A stretch of 64,000 bases of DNA from Saccharothrix deserti (GCF_009769385.1 NZ_VKAB01000017.1:248001-312000), one strand, 5' to 3'; shown: positions 43,217-54,396, counted from the stretch's first letter. The notes: generated from the sequence alone by a model not told the origin. A program made the numbers and translations.

Positions 43217-45079
43217 TCAGGCCAGGGAGTCCCGCCACGCGGTGTGCAGCGCTGCGAACCGCCCGTCCCCGCCGATCAGCTCCTCCGGCGTGCCGTCCTC
43301 CACCACCCGGCCGCCGTCGAGCACCAGCACCCGGTCGGCGATCAGCACGGTCGACAGCCGGTGGGCGATGATGAACGCCGTGCGGTCCGCCAGCACGGTC
43401 TCCAACGCGCCCTGCACCAGCCGCTCGGTCGGCACGTCCAGGCTGGACGTCGCCTCGTCGAGCACCAGCACCGCCGGCGCGGCCAGGAACGCCCGCGCGA
43501 ACGCCACCATCTGCCGCTGCCCGGCCGAGAGCCGCCCGCCGCGCTTGCGCACGTCGGTGTCGTAGCCCTCGGGCAGCGCCTGGATGAACGTGTCCGCGCC
43601 GACCGCCCGTGCCGCCGCCTCGACCTCGTCCCGCGTCGCCGACGGACGGCCCAGCGCGATGTTGTCCAGCACCGACCCGTCGAACAGGAAGTTCTCCTGC
43701 GTCACCATCACGACCGCGCGCCGCAACTCGGCGTCGGCCACCGACCGCAGGTCGGCCCCGTCCAGCAGCACCGAGCCCGCGGACGGGTCGTAGAACCGCG
43801 CCACCAGCTTGGCCAGGGTGGACTTGCCCGCGCCGGTCGCGCCTACCAGCGCCACGGTCTGCCCGGCGGGCACGGTCAGGTCGAACGGCGGCAGCACCAC
43901 CGGCGTCGACTCCGAGTACCGGAACTCGACCCGGTCGAACCGCACCGCGCCACGCACGTCGCCCAGCGGCGTCGGCTCCTCCGGTTCCCGCACCTCCGGC
44001 CGCTCCTCCAGCAGGCCGGAGATCTTCTCCAGCGCCGCCGTCGCCGACGCGTAGGCGTTGGCGAACATCGCGAGCTGGTCGAACGGGTCGTAGAACCGCC
44101 GCACGTACAGCGTGAACGCGGCCAGCACACCCAGCTCCAGCTGCCCGTTCGCCACCCGCAGCGCGCCCCACGCGAGGATCACCGCCAGCGACAGGTTGCC
44201 GATCATCCGCACCGATGAGGTGAACGCCGCCATCACGCCCATCGCTTCGGTGTTGGCGTCGCGGAACCGGCCGTTCAGCTCGCCCATGATCTTCTCGTTG
44301 CGCGACTCGCGGCGGAACGCCTGCACCGCGCGGATGCCGTTCATGGTCTCCACGAACTGCACGATGATCTTCGCGATCGCGCCGCGCGTGTGCCGGTAGG
44401 CGCTGCCGGAACGGCGGCGGAACCAGCGGGTGAGCAGGATCAGCGGCAGGAACCCGGACAGCACCACCAGCGCCAGCGGCACGTCCAGGTACAGCAGCAC
44501 CACCGAGATGCCCAGCAGCGACAATATCGAGCTGAAGAACCCGTCCAGACCCTCCTCGACCAGGTCCTGCAACGAGTCGACGTCGCTGGTCAGCCGGGAG
44601 ATGACCTTGCCGGAGGTGTACTTCTCGTGGAACGAGACGGACAGCCGCTGCACGTGCCGGAAGACGCGTTCCCGCAGCACCAGCAGCATGTCCTGGCCGA
44701 TCCGGCCGGTGAGCCGGACGAACGACCAGCGCAGCAGCGTCGCGGAGATCGCCGCCGCCACGTACCCGCCGACGCACCACGCCAGGACGTCCGGCCTGCC
44801 GTCCAGCGCGGCGGGCACCCCGGCGTCGATGGCCGCCGCGATCAGCAGCGGACCGGCCAGGTTGACCAGGTTCTCCGCCACCACGATCACCAGCGCGAGG
44901 ATCGCCGCCCTGGTGTGCGGGCGCAGCAGTTCGCCGAGCAGCCGCCGTGACCGGGCCTGCAACTTCACCCCGGTCGCGTAGTCGACCTCGACGTCCTCGG
45001 CGGCGACGCCGCGCCACGCCTCCTCGCCCTGCCCGGCCGGTTGGTCCTGTTCTTCCCGCTGCACAGCAGTGGTGGTCAC
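43217..45079 (-). CDS. ABC exporter half-transporter, consensus-site subunit
   Basis: A 620-residue type IV ABC exporter half: soluble N-terminus, six membrane helices (about 60-340), then a nucleotide-binding domain. Walker A is GATGAGKST, the signature LSAGQRQM, Walker B VLVLDEATSSLD with the catalytic Glu, and the switch IIAHRLST. It is coupled by a 4-bp overlap to the upstream subunit (45076-46839), with which it should form a heterodimer. Substrate unknown; drugs or lipids are typical. Confidence 0.93.
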   Translation of the reverse strand: MTTTAVQREEQDQPAGQGEEAWRGVAAEDVEVDYATGVKLQARSRRLLGELLRPHTRAAILALVIVVAENLVNLAGPLLIAAAIDAGVPAALDGRPDVLAWCVGGYVAAAISATLLRWSFVRLTGRIGQDMLLVLRERVFRHVQRLSVSFHEKYTSGKVISRLTSDVDSLQDLVEEGLDGFFSSILSLLGISVVLLYLDVPLALVVLSGFLPLILLTRWFRRRSGSAYRHTRGAIAKIIVQFVETMNGIRAVQAFRRESRNEKIMGELNGRFRDANTEAMGVMAAFTSSVRMIGNLSLAVILAWGALRVANGQLELGVLAAFTLYVRRFYDPFDQLAMFANAYASATAALEKISGLLEERPEVREPEEPTPLGDVRGAVRFDRVEFRYSESTPVVLPPFDLTVPAGQTVALVGATGAGKSTLAKLVARFYDPSAGSVLLDGADLRSVADAELRRAVVMVTQENFLFDGSVLDNIALGRPSATRDEVEAAARAVGADTFIQALPEGYDTDVRKRGGRLSAGQRQMVAFARAFLAAPAVLVLDEATSSLDVPTERLVQGALETVLADRTAFIIAHRLSTVLIADRVLVLDGGRVVEDGTPEELIGGDGRFAALHTAWRDSLA

Positions 45080-46839
45080 GCCGCCACCTCCTCATCCTCC
45101 ATAGTGGACAACAGGTTGCGGTACTCCTCGTTGTCCGCCAACAGTTGCGCGTGCGTGCCGGTGGCCGCGATCCGGCCGTCGACCAGCATCGCCACCCGGT
45201 CGGCCAGCTGCACCGTGCTCGGCCGGTGCGCGACGACCAGCGCCGTCACGCCCTTGAGCACGCGCCGCAGCGCGGCCTCCACCTCGGCCTCCGTGTGGAC
45301 GTCCAACGCGGACAGCGGGTCGTCCAGCACGAGCACCGCCGGGTGCCCGACGACCGCCCGCGCCAACGCCAGCCGCTGCCGCTGACCGCCGGACAGGGAC
45401 AGGCCCTGCTCGCCGATCCGGGTGTCCAGGCCCCACGGCAGCGCGTCCACGAACTCCTCGGCCCGCGCCACCTTCAACGCCTCGCGGACCCGTTCCTCGC
45501 TCACGTCCTTCGCACCCAGCGCGACGTTCTCGGTGACGCTCGCGGAGAACAGGATCGGCTCCTCGAACGCCGTGCCGATGATCCGGCGCAGCTCCTCCAG
45601 GTCAAGTTCGCGCACGTCGACGCCGTCGAGCGTGACCCGGCCGCCGGTGACGTCCGCCAGCCGCGGCACCAGCGCGGTCACGGTCGTCTTGCCCGAGCCG
45701 GTCGCGCCTACCAGCGCCACCGTCTCGCCCGGCCGGATGTCCAGGTCGACACCGCGCAGCACCTCGTGCTCCGCGCCGGGGTGCCGGTAGCGCACGCCCT
45801 CGAACCGCACGTGACCGCGCACCGGCGTGGCCGCCGGCCTCGGGTTCGCCGGGCTGGTCACGGTCACCTCGACGTCGATCACCTCGAAGTACCGCTCCAG
45901 CGCCGACGCGGTCGAGTTCGTCTCCGCCAACAACCACCCGATCGAGTCGACCGGCCAGCGCAGGTAAGCGCTCACCGTGATGGCCGCGACGAGCGTGCCG
46001 ACGGTGAGCGTGCCGTTCGCGATACCGATCGAGCCGAACGCCAACTGGCCCGCGATGCCCAGCTCCGGCAGCACGATCAGCACGGCCCACAGCAGGGCGA
46101 AGATCCGCACCTTCGCCACTTCCGTGTCCCGCAGCTCCCGGGCCTGCCGGATGAACCGCCTGGTCAGGTGCGGTCCGCGGCCGAACGCCTTGAGCACCCG
46201 GATGCCCAGCACCGACTCCTCGACCACGGTCGTCAGGTCGCCCGACTGGTCCTGCGCCCGGCGTGCGACGACCTTGAACCTCGTCTCGAACAGGTACGAC
46301 AGCGCCACCAGCGGCAGCGTGGTCACCAGCACGACCAGGCCGAGCACCGGCGACAGCCAGAACAGCACGCCGAGCCCGGTCAGCACGATCAGGCTGTTGA
46401 CCACCAGGAAGATCACGGCGAAGCCGACGAACCGCCGCACCTGGGTCAGGTCGGTGGTGGCGCGGGACAGCAGCTGCCCCGACTGCCACCGGTCGTGGAA
46501 GGCCACCTGCAGGTCTTGCAGGTGGTGGTAGAGCTCGGCCCGCATCCGCGCCTCGACGTCCGACGCCGGTCCGGCGATCAGCTTGCGCCGGGCGTAGAAC
46601 AGCGCGGCCTCCGCGCAGCCGAGCAGCACGATGACGCCGATGAACAGCGGTAACGCGCCCAGGTCGCGGGCGGCGATCGGGCCGTCCACGATTTGTTGGG
46701 TGATCAGCGGGATGCCCAGGCCGCACATCATCGCCAGCATGGTGGCCGTGATCGCCAGCAGCACTGGTGTGCGCACGGGCTTCAGGTACGGCCACAGCCT
46801 GCGCACTGCGGCGGCTGTGGAAGTACGTTCTTCCGACAC
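45076..46839 (-). CDS. ABC exporter half-transporter, degenerate-site subunit
   Basis: A 587-residue type IV half-transporter translated first in the pair. Six membrane helices precede the nucleotide-binding domain. Walker A is GATGSGKTT, the signature LSGGQRQR is intact, but Walker B reads VLVLDDPLSALD: the catalytic Glu is Asp. This is the usual sign of the non-hydrolysing site in heterodimeric exporters such as TM287/288. The GTG start is 46839. Confidence 0.93.
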   Translation of the reverse strand: MSEERTSTAAAVRRLWPYLKPVRTPVLLAITATMLAMMCGLGIPLITQQIVDGPIAARDLGALPLFIGVIVLLGCAEAALFYARRKLIAGPASDVEARMRAELYHHLQDLQVAFHDRWQSGQLLSRATTDLTQVRRFVGFAVIFLVVNSLIVLTGLGVLFWLSPVLGLVVLVTTLPLVALSYLFETRFKVVARRAQDQSGDLTTVVEESVLGIRVLKAFGRGPHLTRRFIRQARELRDTEVAKVRIFALLWAVLIVLPELGIAGQLAFGSIGIANGTLTVGTLVAAITVSAYLRWPVDSIGWLLAETNSTASALERYFEVIDVEVTVTSPANPRPAATPVRGHVRFEGVRYRHPGAEHEVLRGVDLDIRPGETVALVGATGSGKTTVTALVPRLADVTGGRVTLDGVDVRELDLEELRRIIGTAFEEPILFSASVTENVALGAKDVSEERVREALKVARAEEFVDALPWGLDTRIGEQGLSLSGGQRQRLALARAVVGHPAVLVLDDPLSALDVHTEAEVEAALRRVLKGVTALVVAHRPSTVQLADRVAMLVDGRIAATGTHAQLLADNEEYRNLLSTMEDEEVAA

Positions 46840-46942
46840 GAGTCCCCCTCCGGTCCACCCTGACGGTACGAAGGTGGACCGACAATCGGCATCCGGTTTT
46901 CCCTCGTTCGACCCTGCAAGCTCGATCTAGGTGGAGGTCAAG

Positions 46943-47170
46943 ATGAACGTGCGGTTCCTCCGTGCCGAGCCGACCATGGCGTTCCCCCGCGGCCGACTGC
47001 TGGCGGTGCGCGGCGGGCGGTTGCACGTGCTCGCGCCGGACGGCTGGGACGTGGTGGGCGGCCCCCGACCCGAGGGTGCCAGGCCGATCAGCCGTGATGA
47101 AGCCGCCGATTGGTGCCGGTTCGAGGGGTTCGACGAAGCGGTGCTCGACGACGTGCCGCAGCCGGAGTAG
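46943..47170 (+). CDS. small hypothetical protein, 75 residues
   Basis: A soluble protein beginning MNVRFLRAEPTMAFPRGRLLAV, with GGRLHVLAPDGWDVVGG (a small beta-rich core) and an acidic end (FDEAVLDDVPQPE). ATG 46943 has GGAGG six bases upstream and is chosen over GTG 46931. Divergent from the ABC exporter; stop next to that of the convergent membrane gene. No family recognised. Confidence 0.65.
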   Translation: MNVRFLRAEPTMAFPRGRLLAVRGGRLHVLAPDGWDVVGGPRPEGARPISRDEAADWCRFEGFDEAVLDDVPQPE

Positions 47171-47602
47171 CTACTTCTTCTCGCGCAGGATGGTGGGCGC
47201 GGTGATCAGCCCGGCCAGGCCGTAGCTCGCGCCGGCCAGCAGGGTGAGGATGGTCCACTTGTCGCCGAGTTCGGAGAACTGCTCGGGCAGTTCGAAGTAG
47301 TGCGCGAGGCCCAGCAGGATCGGCCCGATCATCACGATCGGCCACACCGGTCGGACTTTCAGCAGCCACAGCAGCGGTCCGACCAGCAACGCGCTGACCA
47401 GCAGCGCGATCGGCAGACCGACCACGATCAACAGGATGAACTCGCCCAGGCTGGTCATGTTGACCACCTTGTCGAGCATCCCGGCGCGGTAGGCCCAGAT
47501 CCACGCGACGAGCACCGCGGAACCGACGACGGCCGACACCACGACGCGCAGGAGCACCTTGAAGGCGAAGCCGCCCACCGTGCGGCGCGGGGTGTCAGTC
47601 AC
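47171..47602 (-). CDS. hypothetical membrane protein, 143 residues
   Basis: Four likely membrane helices (about 14-40, 50-72, 76-100, 115-137) and a basic end (LREKK). No motif recognised. The start GTG 47602 lies inside the end of the upstream membrane protein gene (8-bp overlap), so the two are translated as a pair. Confidence 0.7.
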   Translation of the reverse strand: MTDTPRRTVGGFAFKVLLRVVVSAVVGSAVLVAWIWAYRAGMLDKVVNMTSLGEFILLIVVGLPIALLVSALLVGPLLWLLKVRPVWPIVMIGPILLGLAHYFELPEQFSELGDKWTILTLLAGASYGLAGLITAPTILREKK

Positions 47603-47969
47603 GTGCAGCAGTGTGACCGACCGGGCGCCGTGCTGTCACCGGTGCGGCCAGCACGAACCCGATGACCCCGGCGGCGACGGACCCGGCGGGCACCGACACC
47701 CACACGGTCAGCAGGGTGAGGGCGGCGGTGAACGTCACGCCGACCGCCGCGTACCCGAGCGGGCGATCCTGGCGTGCCGCCTTCAGCACGATCCACGCCA
47801 GCAGCACGCCCACCACCAGGCTGACCGGCATCGCGATCAGGCCGACGGCCAGGCAGTCCCAGTCGTCCTTCGAGCAGACGGCCCCGGATGCGATGAACTC
47901 GCGCAGCCCCCACCAGGCCGCACCCAACCCGGCGCCCAGCGCGGCCCCGACGACCAGTCGTCCCACCAT
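47595..47969 (-). CDS. hypothetical membrane protein, 124 residues
   Basis: Three membrane helices (about 3-20, 40-62, 72-110 in two parts). Two cysteines (SGAVCSKDDWDC) sit in a loop and could pair outside the membrane. ATG 47969. It precedes and overlaps the next membrane gene. No family recognised. Confidence 0.7.
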   Translation of the reverse strand: MVGRLVVGAALGAGLGAAWWGLREFIASGAVCSKDDWDCLAVGLIAMPVSLVVGVLLAWIVLKAARQDRPLGYAAVGVTFTAALTLLTVWVSVPAGSVAAGVIGFVLAAPVTARRPVGHTAARD

Positions 47970-48090
47970 GACGCCCGGTTACCCGCTTGATCACCGGCGG
48001 TAAACCGCCTGTGATTGGGTCCGGCCACCGCCGGTTCGGTGTGGGGACGGTTCATGGCTTGCGGAGGCGCTTGGTCTTCGACTACGCGAA

Positions 48091-48118
48091 AAGGGCCCCC
48101 GCTTCGGCGGAGGCCCTT
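48091..48118. terminator. terminator downstream of sepH
   Basis: AAGGGCC and the inner CCGC, a TTCG loop, then GCGG and GGCCCTT: a stable hairpin 20 bp beyond the sepH stop on the minus strand. Confidence 0.75.
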
Positions 48119-48137
48119 CCCGGTGGTTCGACCCGTG

Positions 48138-49052
48138 CTAGCCGCGGGTGGAGCGGACGCCCAGCAGGACGTCCTCCCACGAGGGCACGATCGGGTGGTT
48201 CTTCTTGCCGCGCTTGGGTGGTGCGTCCTTGCGGGCCGGCTGCGGCTTCGCACCGGCCGCGGGCTGCTGCGGGGTCGGTGCCGGCGCGGGTGCCGGCGGC
48301 TCCTCGGCGACCGGTGCCGGCTCCGCCACCGGCAGCGGTTCCTGCACGGGGGGCGGAGGAGGCGGCGGGGTCGGCTCCTCGCGGGCGAGGATCTCCGGCT
48401 CCGGCTGCTTCTCCACCTCCAACGCCTGGCGGGCCAGCTGGGTCACCGGCCGGACCGTGCGCAGCGTCCGGTTGGGGTTCGGGTCCATCAGCTCCATGGC
48501 CCCGTCGTCCAACGCGGTCACCGTGCCGCCCTGCGCGCCGGGGTGGAACGCCCAGTGCGCCAGGTTGTCCGACCTGCCCGCGGTCCAGTGCAGCTGGACG
48601 ACCCACCGGCCGTCCTCGCCGCGCCACGAGTCCCAGCTCACGTCCGCGTACTCCTGGCCGCGCAGGCCGAAGGAGTGCGCCACGACCTCGCCGAGCGTCT
48701 GCACGTCCGGCCCGTCCTCGCGGACGGGGTGGGCGCGCTGCGCCAGCTCGGCCGTGCGGGACCGCTCCAGCAGCACGGGGTACGCGTACCGCTCGACCCG
48801 GTGGGCCGGCAGACCGGCCGCCGCCGCGACCTGCGCGACGGACTCACCTGCGCGGATGCGGGCCTGGATCTCCCGCGGCCGCATCTGGCTCTCCACCTCG
48901 ATCTCGATCTGACCGAGTCGGGTGAGGTCGCCTCGCGCCGCCGCGCGCAGCCGTTCGTCAGCGGGGAGCACGAAGCGCTCGCCGCGATCCGGGTCCTCTA
49001 GGATGACGGACTTACCGTCGTCTTCGAGCCCGATGACTCGCAACGCTCGCAT
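48138..49052 (-). CDS. sepH: septation protein SepH
   Basis: A 304-residue cell-division protein of actinobacteria (DUF3071) that binds FtsZ and promotes its assembly. The N-terminal domain (about 1-175) carries LRVIGLEDDGKSVILED and a helix-turn-helix-like stretch MRPREIQARIRAGESVAQVAAAAGLPAHRVERYAYPVLLER. The C-terminal third is Pro/Ala/Glu-rich, ending in a basic patch and KKNHPIVPSWEDVLLGVRS. ATG 49052 is five bases after GGGAGG; ATG 49055 is also possible. Confidence 0.95.
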   Translation of the reverse strand: MRALRVIGLEDDGKSVILEDPDRGERFVLPADERLRAAARGDLTRLGQIEIEVESQMRPREIQARIRAGESVAQVAAAAGLPAHRVERYAYPVLLERSRTAELAQRAHPVREDGPDVQTLGEVVAHSFGLRGQEYADVSWDSWRGEDGRWVVQLHWTAGRSDNLAHWAFHPGAQGGTVTALDDGAMELMDPNPNRTLRTVRPVTQLARQALEVEKQPEPEILAREEPTPPPPPPPVQEPLPVAEPAPVAEEPPAPAPAPTPQQPAAGAKPQPARKDAPPKRGKKNHPIVPSWEDVLLGVRSTRG

Positions 49053-49185
49053 CATGGCCTCCCGAATGACTCACCTCGCCAGGTACTGACGTTAATGCGG
49101 CGTGCCGCCTTGACGCGGGAGACTCGCCGTGTTCACCGATATCTTCACGTGATCTTGCCGTATGTCGGTGGTGTCCGCACGTCCG

Positions 49186-49450
49186 TTACGGAAGGTTCAC
49201 CTCGACGGCCGGCCCGCCGTCCGGGATGGCCTGCGCGCTGACCGTGCCCTGATGAGCATGCGCGATCGAGCGGACGATGGACAGCCCCAAGCCGGCACCG
49301 GGCGTGGTGGTGCCGGACGTGGTGGTGCCGGGCAGCCGGCGGAACGGCTCGAACAGGCCGGGCACCACGTCGTCGGGCGGCACGGCGCCGAGTGCGGCTT
49401 CCCGAAGCACCTGGTCGACCAGCAGGTCGAACCGCACCGGGTCGCTCGCG
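49186..49450 (-). pseudogene. C-terminal remnant of a sensor histidine kinase
   Basis: About 88 codons encode the end of a HATPase domain: VPPDDVVPGLFEPFRRL, then the G2 box GAGLGLSIVRSIAHAHQGTVSAQ and a stop at 49186. The H box, N box and all sensor parts are missing, no start is visible, and the upstream edge runs into the serC terminator. It lies between sepH and serC, which are neighbours in mycobacteria, so it is probably the debris of an inserted and mostly deleted kinase gene. Confidence 0.8.
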
Positions 49451-49457
49451 TGAAAAC

Positions 49458-49497
49458 GGTGTGGGGGTCGCCCCGAAAACGGGACGACCCCCACACC
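49458..49497 (-). terminator. intrinsic terminator of serC
   Basis: An 18-bp stem with one or two mismatches: GGTGTGGGGGTCG pairs with CGACCCCCACACC, with a tetraloop region CCCGAAAACGGG. On the minus strand it is followed by GTTTTC. Confidence 0.92.
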
Positions 49498-49508
49498 GGT
49501 GGACGGGG

Positions 49509-50642
49509 TCAGAGCTTGGAGACGACCCAGTCGACGGCCTTGGTCAGCGTGCTCACGTCGGTCGGCTCGACCGCCGGGAACATGGCCACCCGCAGCTGGT
49601 TGCGGCCCAGCTTGCGGTACGGCTCGACGTCCACGATCCCGTTGGCGCGCAGCACCTTCGCCACCGCGGACGCGTCCACCGAGTCGTCGAAGTCGACCGT
49701 GCCGACGACCTGCGAGCGGTGCGCCGGGTCGGCCACGTACGGGGTCGTGTACGAAGTGGACTCCGCCCACGAGTACAGCCGCGACGACGAGTCGGCGGTG
49801 CGCTCCACGGCCCACGACAGGCCGCCGTTGCCCAGGATCCACTCGATCTGGTGGTTCAGCAGGAACAGCGTGGCCAGCGACGGCGTGTTGTACGTCTGGT
49901 CCTTGGTGGAGTTGTCCAGCGCCGTGGTCAGCGACAGGAACTCCGGCACCCAGCGGCCCGACGCGCCGATCTCCGCGACGCGCTCCAGCGCGGCCGGCGA
50001 CATCAGCGCGATCCACAGCCCGCCGTCGGAGGCGAAGTTCTTCTGCGGCGCGAAGTAGTAGACGTCGTAGTCCGACGCCTCGACCGGGAGGCCGCCCGCG
50101 GCCGAGGTGGCGTCGATGGCGACCAGCGCGCCGTCGGAGCCGGCGGGCCGGCTGACGGGCACCGCGACACCGGTCGACGTCTCGTTGTGCGCCCAGCCGA
50201 CCAGGTCGGCGCCCTCGGCGTAGGTGATCTCCGGCGCGCTGCCCGGGTCGGCCTTGACCACGATCGAGTCACCCAGGAACGGCGCGTCGGACGTCACCTT
50301 GGCGAACTTCGACGAGAACTCGCCGTAGGTGAAGTGCTGGGCGCGCTCGCGCACGAGGCCGAACGCGGCGGCGTCCCAGAACGCGGTGGTGCCGCCGTTG
50401 CCCAGGACCACCTCGTAGCCCTCGGGCAGCGAGAACAGCTCCCGCAGACCGGCGCGCACCGAGCCGACCAGGGACTTCACCGGCTTCTGCCGGTGGGAGG
50501 TGCCCATGAGCGCGGCGCCCTCGGCCGCGAGGGCCGCCAGGGCCTCGGGACGGACCTTGGAGGGCCCGCAGCCGAACCGGCCGTCGGACGGCAGCAGGTC
50601 GGAGGGCAGGACCAACGTGGTCGGGTCGGCGGTCTGGGTCAT
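49509..50642 (-). CDS. serC: phosphoserine aminotransferase SerC
   Basis: A 377-residue PLP enzyme converting 3-phosphohydroxypyruvate and glutamate to phosphoserine in serine synthesis. It belongs to the actinobacterial branch: RFGCGPSKVRPEAL, then LMGTSHRQKPVKSLVGSVR, VVLGNGGTTAFWDAAAFGL, DATSAAGGLPVEASDYDVYYFAPQKNFASDGG with the PLP lysine in PQKNFAS, and YNTPSLATLFLL. The ATG follows GGAGG. Strong terminator 12 bp beyond the stop. Confidence 0.97.
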   Translation of the reverse strand: MTQTADPTTLVLPSDLLPSDGRFGCGPSKVRPEALAALAAEGAALMGTSHRQKPVKSLVGSVRAGLRELFSLPEGYEVVLGNGGTTAFWDAAAFGLVRERAQHFTYGEFSSKFAKVTSDAPFLGDSIVVKADPGSAPEITYAEGADLVGWAHNETSTGVAVPVSRPAGSDGALVAIDATSAAGGLPVEASDYDVYYFAPQKNFASDGGLWIALMSPAALERVAEIGASGRWVPEFLSLTTALDNSTKDQTYNTPSLATLFLLNHQIEWILGNGGLSWAVERTADSSSRLYSWAESTSYTTPYVADPAHRSQVVGTVDFDDSVDASAVAKVLRANGIVDVEPYRKLGRNQLRVAMFPAVEPTDVSTLTKAVDWVVSKL

Positions 50643-50781
50643 CGCGAAGCCTCCGGTTACGGGGAGGGGGTCGGCACGACCGGCGCCGTTGCCGGGGTCT
50701 CCAGTGTTGCAGCCGAGTGGCCGAACGGTGACAACCGGGTGTCTTCCGTCACGAACGGCGGAACGCCTCGACTACGCAGGG

Positions 50782-51894
50782 TCAGGCGATCTCGGCCCAG
50801 CCCTCCACCTCGGACGGCTTGCGCGGACCCGGCCCGACGTACTTCGCGGACGGCCGCACGAGCCGGCCGGTGCGCTTCTGCTCCAGGATGTGCGCCGACC
50901 ACCCGGCGGTCCGGGCGCAGGTGAACATCGCGGGCATCATGTGCGGCGGGACCTGGGCGAAGTCCAGGATCACCGCGGCCCAGAACTCGACGTTGGTCTC
51001 GATCGCCCGGTCCGGCCGCCGCTCGCGCAGCTCGGCCAGCGCCGCCTGCTCCAGCGCGTTCGCCGCCTCGTACCGGGTCGCGCCCAGCTCCAGGCACGTC
51101 CGCCGCAGCACCCGCGCCCGCGGGTCCTCCGCCCGGTACACCCGGTGGCCGAAGCCCATCAGCCGCTCGCCCCGGTCGAGGATGCCCTTCACGAACGCCC
51201 GCGCGTCGCCGGTCCGCTCGACCTCCTCGATCATCGGCAGCACCCGCGCCGGCGCGCCACCGTGCAGGGGGCCGGACATGGCGCCGATCGCGCCCGACAT
51301 GGCCGCCGCGACGTCCGCCCCGGTGGAGGCGATCACCCGGGCGGTGAACGTGGACGCGTTCAGCCCGTGCTCGGCCGCCGACACCCAGTAGGAGTCCAGC
51401 GCCTTCACGTGCGCCGGGTCCGGCTCGCCCCGCCACCGGGTGAGGAACCGCTCGGTGACGGTGGTGCACTCGTCGATCCGGCGCTGCGGCACGGCGGGCC
51501 GCCCGATGCCCCGCGCGGACTGCGCCGCGTACGACAGGGCCATGACCGACGCCCGCGCCAGCTGCTCGCGCGCCTGCTCGTCGCTGATGTCCAGCAGCGG
51601 CTGGTAGCCCCAGATCGGCGCGACCATGGCCAGCGCCGCCTGCACGTCCACCCGCACGTCACCGGTGTGCACCGGGATGGGGAACGGCTCGGCGGGCGGC
51701 AGGCCGGGCCCGAACCGCCCGTCCACCAGCAGCGCCCACACGTTGCCGAACGTGACCTGGCCCGCCAGGTCCTCGATGTCCACGCCGCGGTAGCGCAGGG
51801 CGCCACCGTCGCGATCCGGCTCGGCGATCTCGGTGCGGAAGGCGACCACGCCCTCTAGACCTGGCCGGAAACCGTCGTCCTCGGTCTGCACCAC
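50782..51894 (-). CDS. citA: citrate synthase 2 (CitA type)
   Basis: A 370-residue citrate synthase of the short bacterial type, condensing oxaloacetate and acetyl-CoA. Motifs: ALRYRGVDIEDLA, the catalytic-His region EHGLNASTFTARVIASTGADVAAAMSGAIGAMSGPLHGGAP, then LMGFGHRVYRAEDPRA with the second catalytic His, and ETNVEFWAAVILDFAQVP with the catalytic Asp. GTG 51894 has AAGGAG eight bases upstream; the longer open frame to 52473 is antisense to urease genes. The position matches Rv0889c. Confidence 0.95.
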   Translation of the reverse strand: MVQTEDDGFRPGLEGVVAFRTEIAEPDRDGGALRYRGVDIEDLAGQVTFGNVWALLVDGRFGPGLPPAEPFPIPVHTGDVRVDVQAALAMVAPIWGYQPLLDISDEQAREQLARASVMALSYAAQSARGIGRPAVPQRRIDECTTVTERFLTRWRGEPDPAHVKALDSYWVSAAEHGLNASTFTARVIASTGADVAAAMSGAIGAMSGPLHGGAPARVLPMIEEVERTGDARAFVKGILDRGERLMGFGHRVYRAEDPRARVLRRTCLELGATRYEAANALEQAALAELRERRPDRAIETNVEFWAAVILDFAQVPPHMMPAMFTCARTAGWSAHILEQKRTGRLVRPSAKYVGPGPRKPSEVEGWAEIA

Positions 51895-52077
51895 GCTGTG
51901 CGCTCCTTCTCGGCGAAAGTAAAGAGTTGGAGAAACCTTGCTCCCCGGAAGACCCGCTGGCAATCGGGGGTGCGCGTGTCGTCGGTCACGATCAAGGAAC
52001 CGATTCAGAGGAAAGATGATCGTTAAGCCCTTGTTTCCGTGCGGCGGTCGTGGCGTTTCACGTGATAGACCACCCCC

Positions 52078-52380
52078 ATGCACCTGACGCCGCACGAGCG
52101 GGACAAGTTGCTGGTCCACGTCGCCGCCGACGTCGCGCGCAGGCGGCTGGAGCGCGGCGTCGTCCTGAACTACCCGGAGGCGGTCGCGCTCATCACCGAC
52201 CACGTGCTCGAAGGCGCCCGGGACGGTCGCTCGGTCAGCGAGCTGATGGACAGCGGGCGGCACGTGCTGACCCGCGCCCAGGTCCTCGACGGCGTGCCGG
52301 AGATGATCGAGTCCGTGCAGGTCGAGGCGACCTTCCCGGACGGGACCAAGCTGGTGACCGTGCACGACCCGATCGTGTGA
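52078..52380 (+). CDS. ureA: urease subunit gamma UreA
   Basis: The 100-residue smallest urease subunit. MHLTPHERDKLLVHVAADVARRRLERGVVLNYPEAVALITDHVLEGARDG is the full family start, and VQVEATFPDGTKLVTVHDPI the end. First gene of ureABCFG. It lies 183 bp from the divergent citrate synthase gene; TGATAGACC just before the ATG could be a leaderless -10 element. Confidence 0.97.
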   Translation: MHLTPHERDKLLVHVAADVARRRLERGVVLNYPEAVALITDHVLEGARDGRSVSELMDSGRHVLTRAQVLDGVPEMIESVQVEATFPDGTKLVTVHDPIV

Positions 52381-52390
52381 GGAGGGGCCG

Positions 52391-52698
52391 ATGCGTCCTG
52401 GCGAGATCATCACCGGCGACGAGCCGGTCGAGCTGAACCCCGGACGGCCGCGCACCACGCTCGTCGTGGTCAACGCCGCGGACCGCCCGGTGCAGGTCGG
52501 GTCGCACTACCACTTCGCCGCGGTCAACCCCGGGCTGGAGTTCGACCGGGAGGCCGCGTGGGGCAAGCGGCTGGACATCCCGGCGGGCACGGCGGTGCGG
52601 TTCGAGCCGGGCGTCGAACGCGAGGTGACCCTGGTCCCGCTGGCCGGCGCGCGACGCGTGCCCGGTCTGCGGCCCGAGTGGGCGGGAGAGCTGGACAA

Positions 52699-52702
<4 letters not shown>
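52391..52702 (+). CDS. ureB: urease subunit beta UreB
   Basis: A 103-residue structural subunit: MRPGEIITGDEPVELNPGR, then VNAADRPVQVGSHYHFAAVNPGLEFDREAAWGKRLDIPAGTAVRFEPG, the hallmark of UreB. The ATG is 10 bp after the ureA stop, with GAGGAGG between. The stop overlaps ureC by 4 bp. Confidence 0.97.

Positions 52703-54395
<1,693 letters not shown>

Positions 54396-54396
<1 letters not shown>

Noticed and set aside
49186..50016. 276-codon frame as a full histidine kinase gene
   Set aside because: Only the last 88 or so codons are kinase-like; the rest is antisense of serC and its terminator.
50782..52473. 563-residue citrate synthase with a long N-terminal extension
   Set aside because: The extra 190 codons are antisense to ureA/ureB and the intergenic region; GTG 51894 has a ribosome-binding site.
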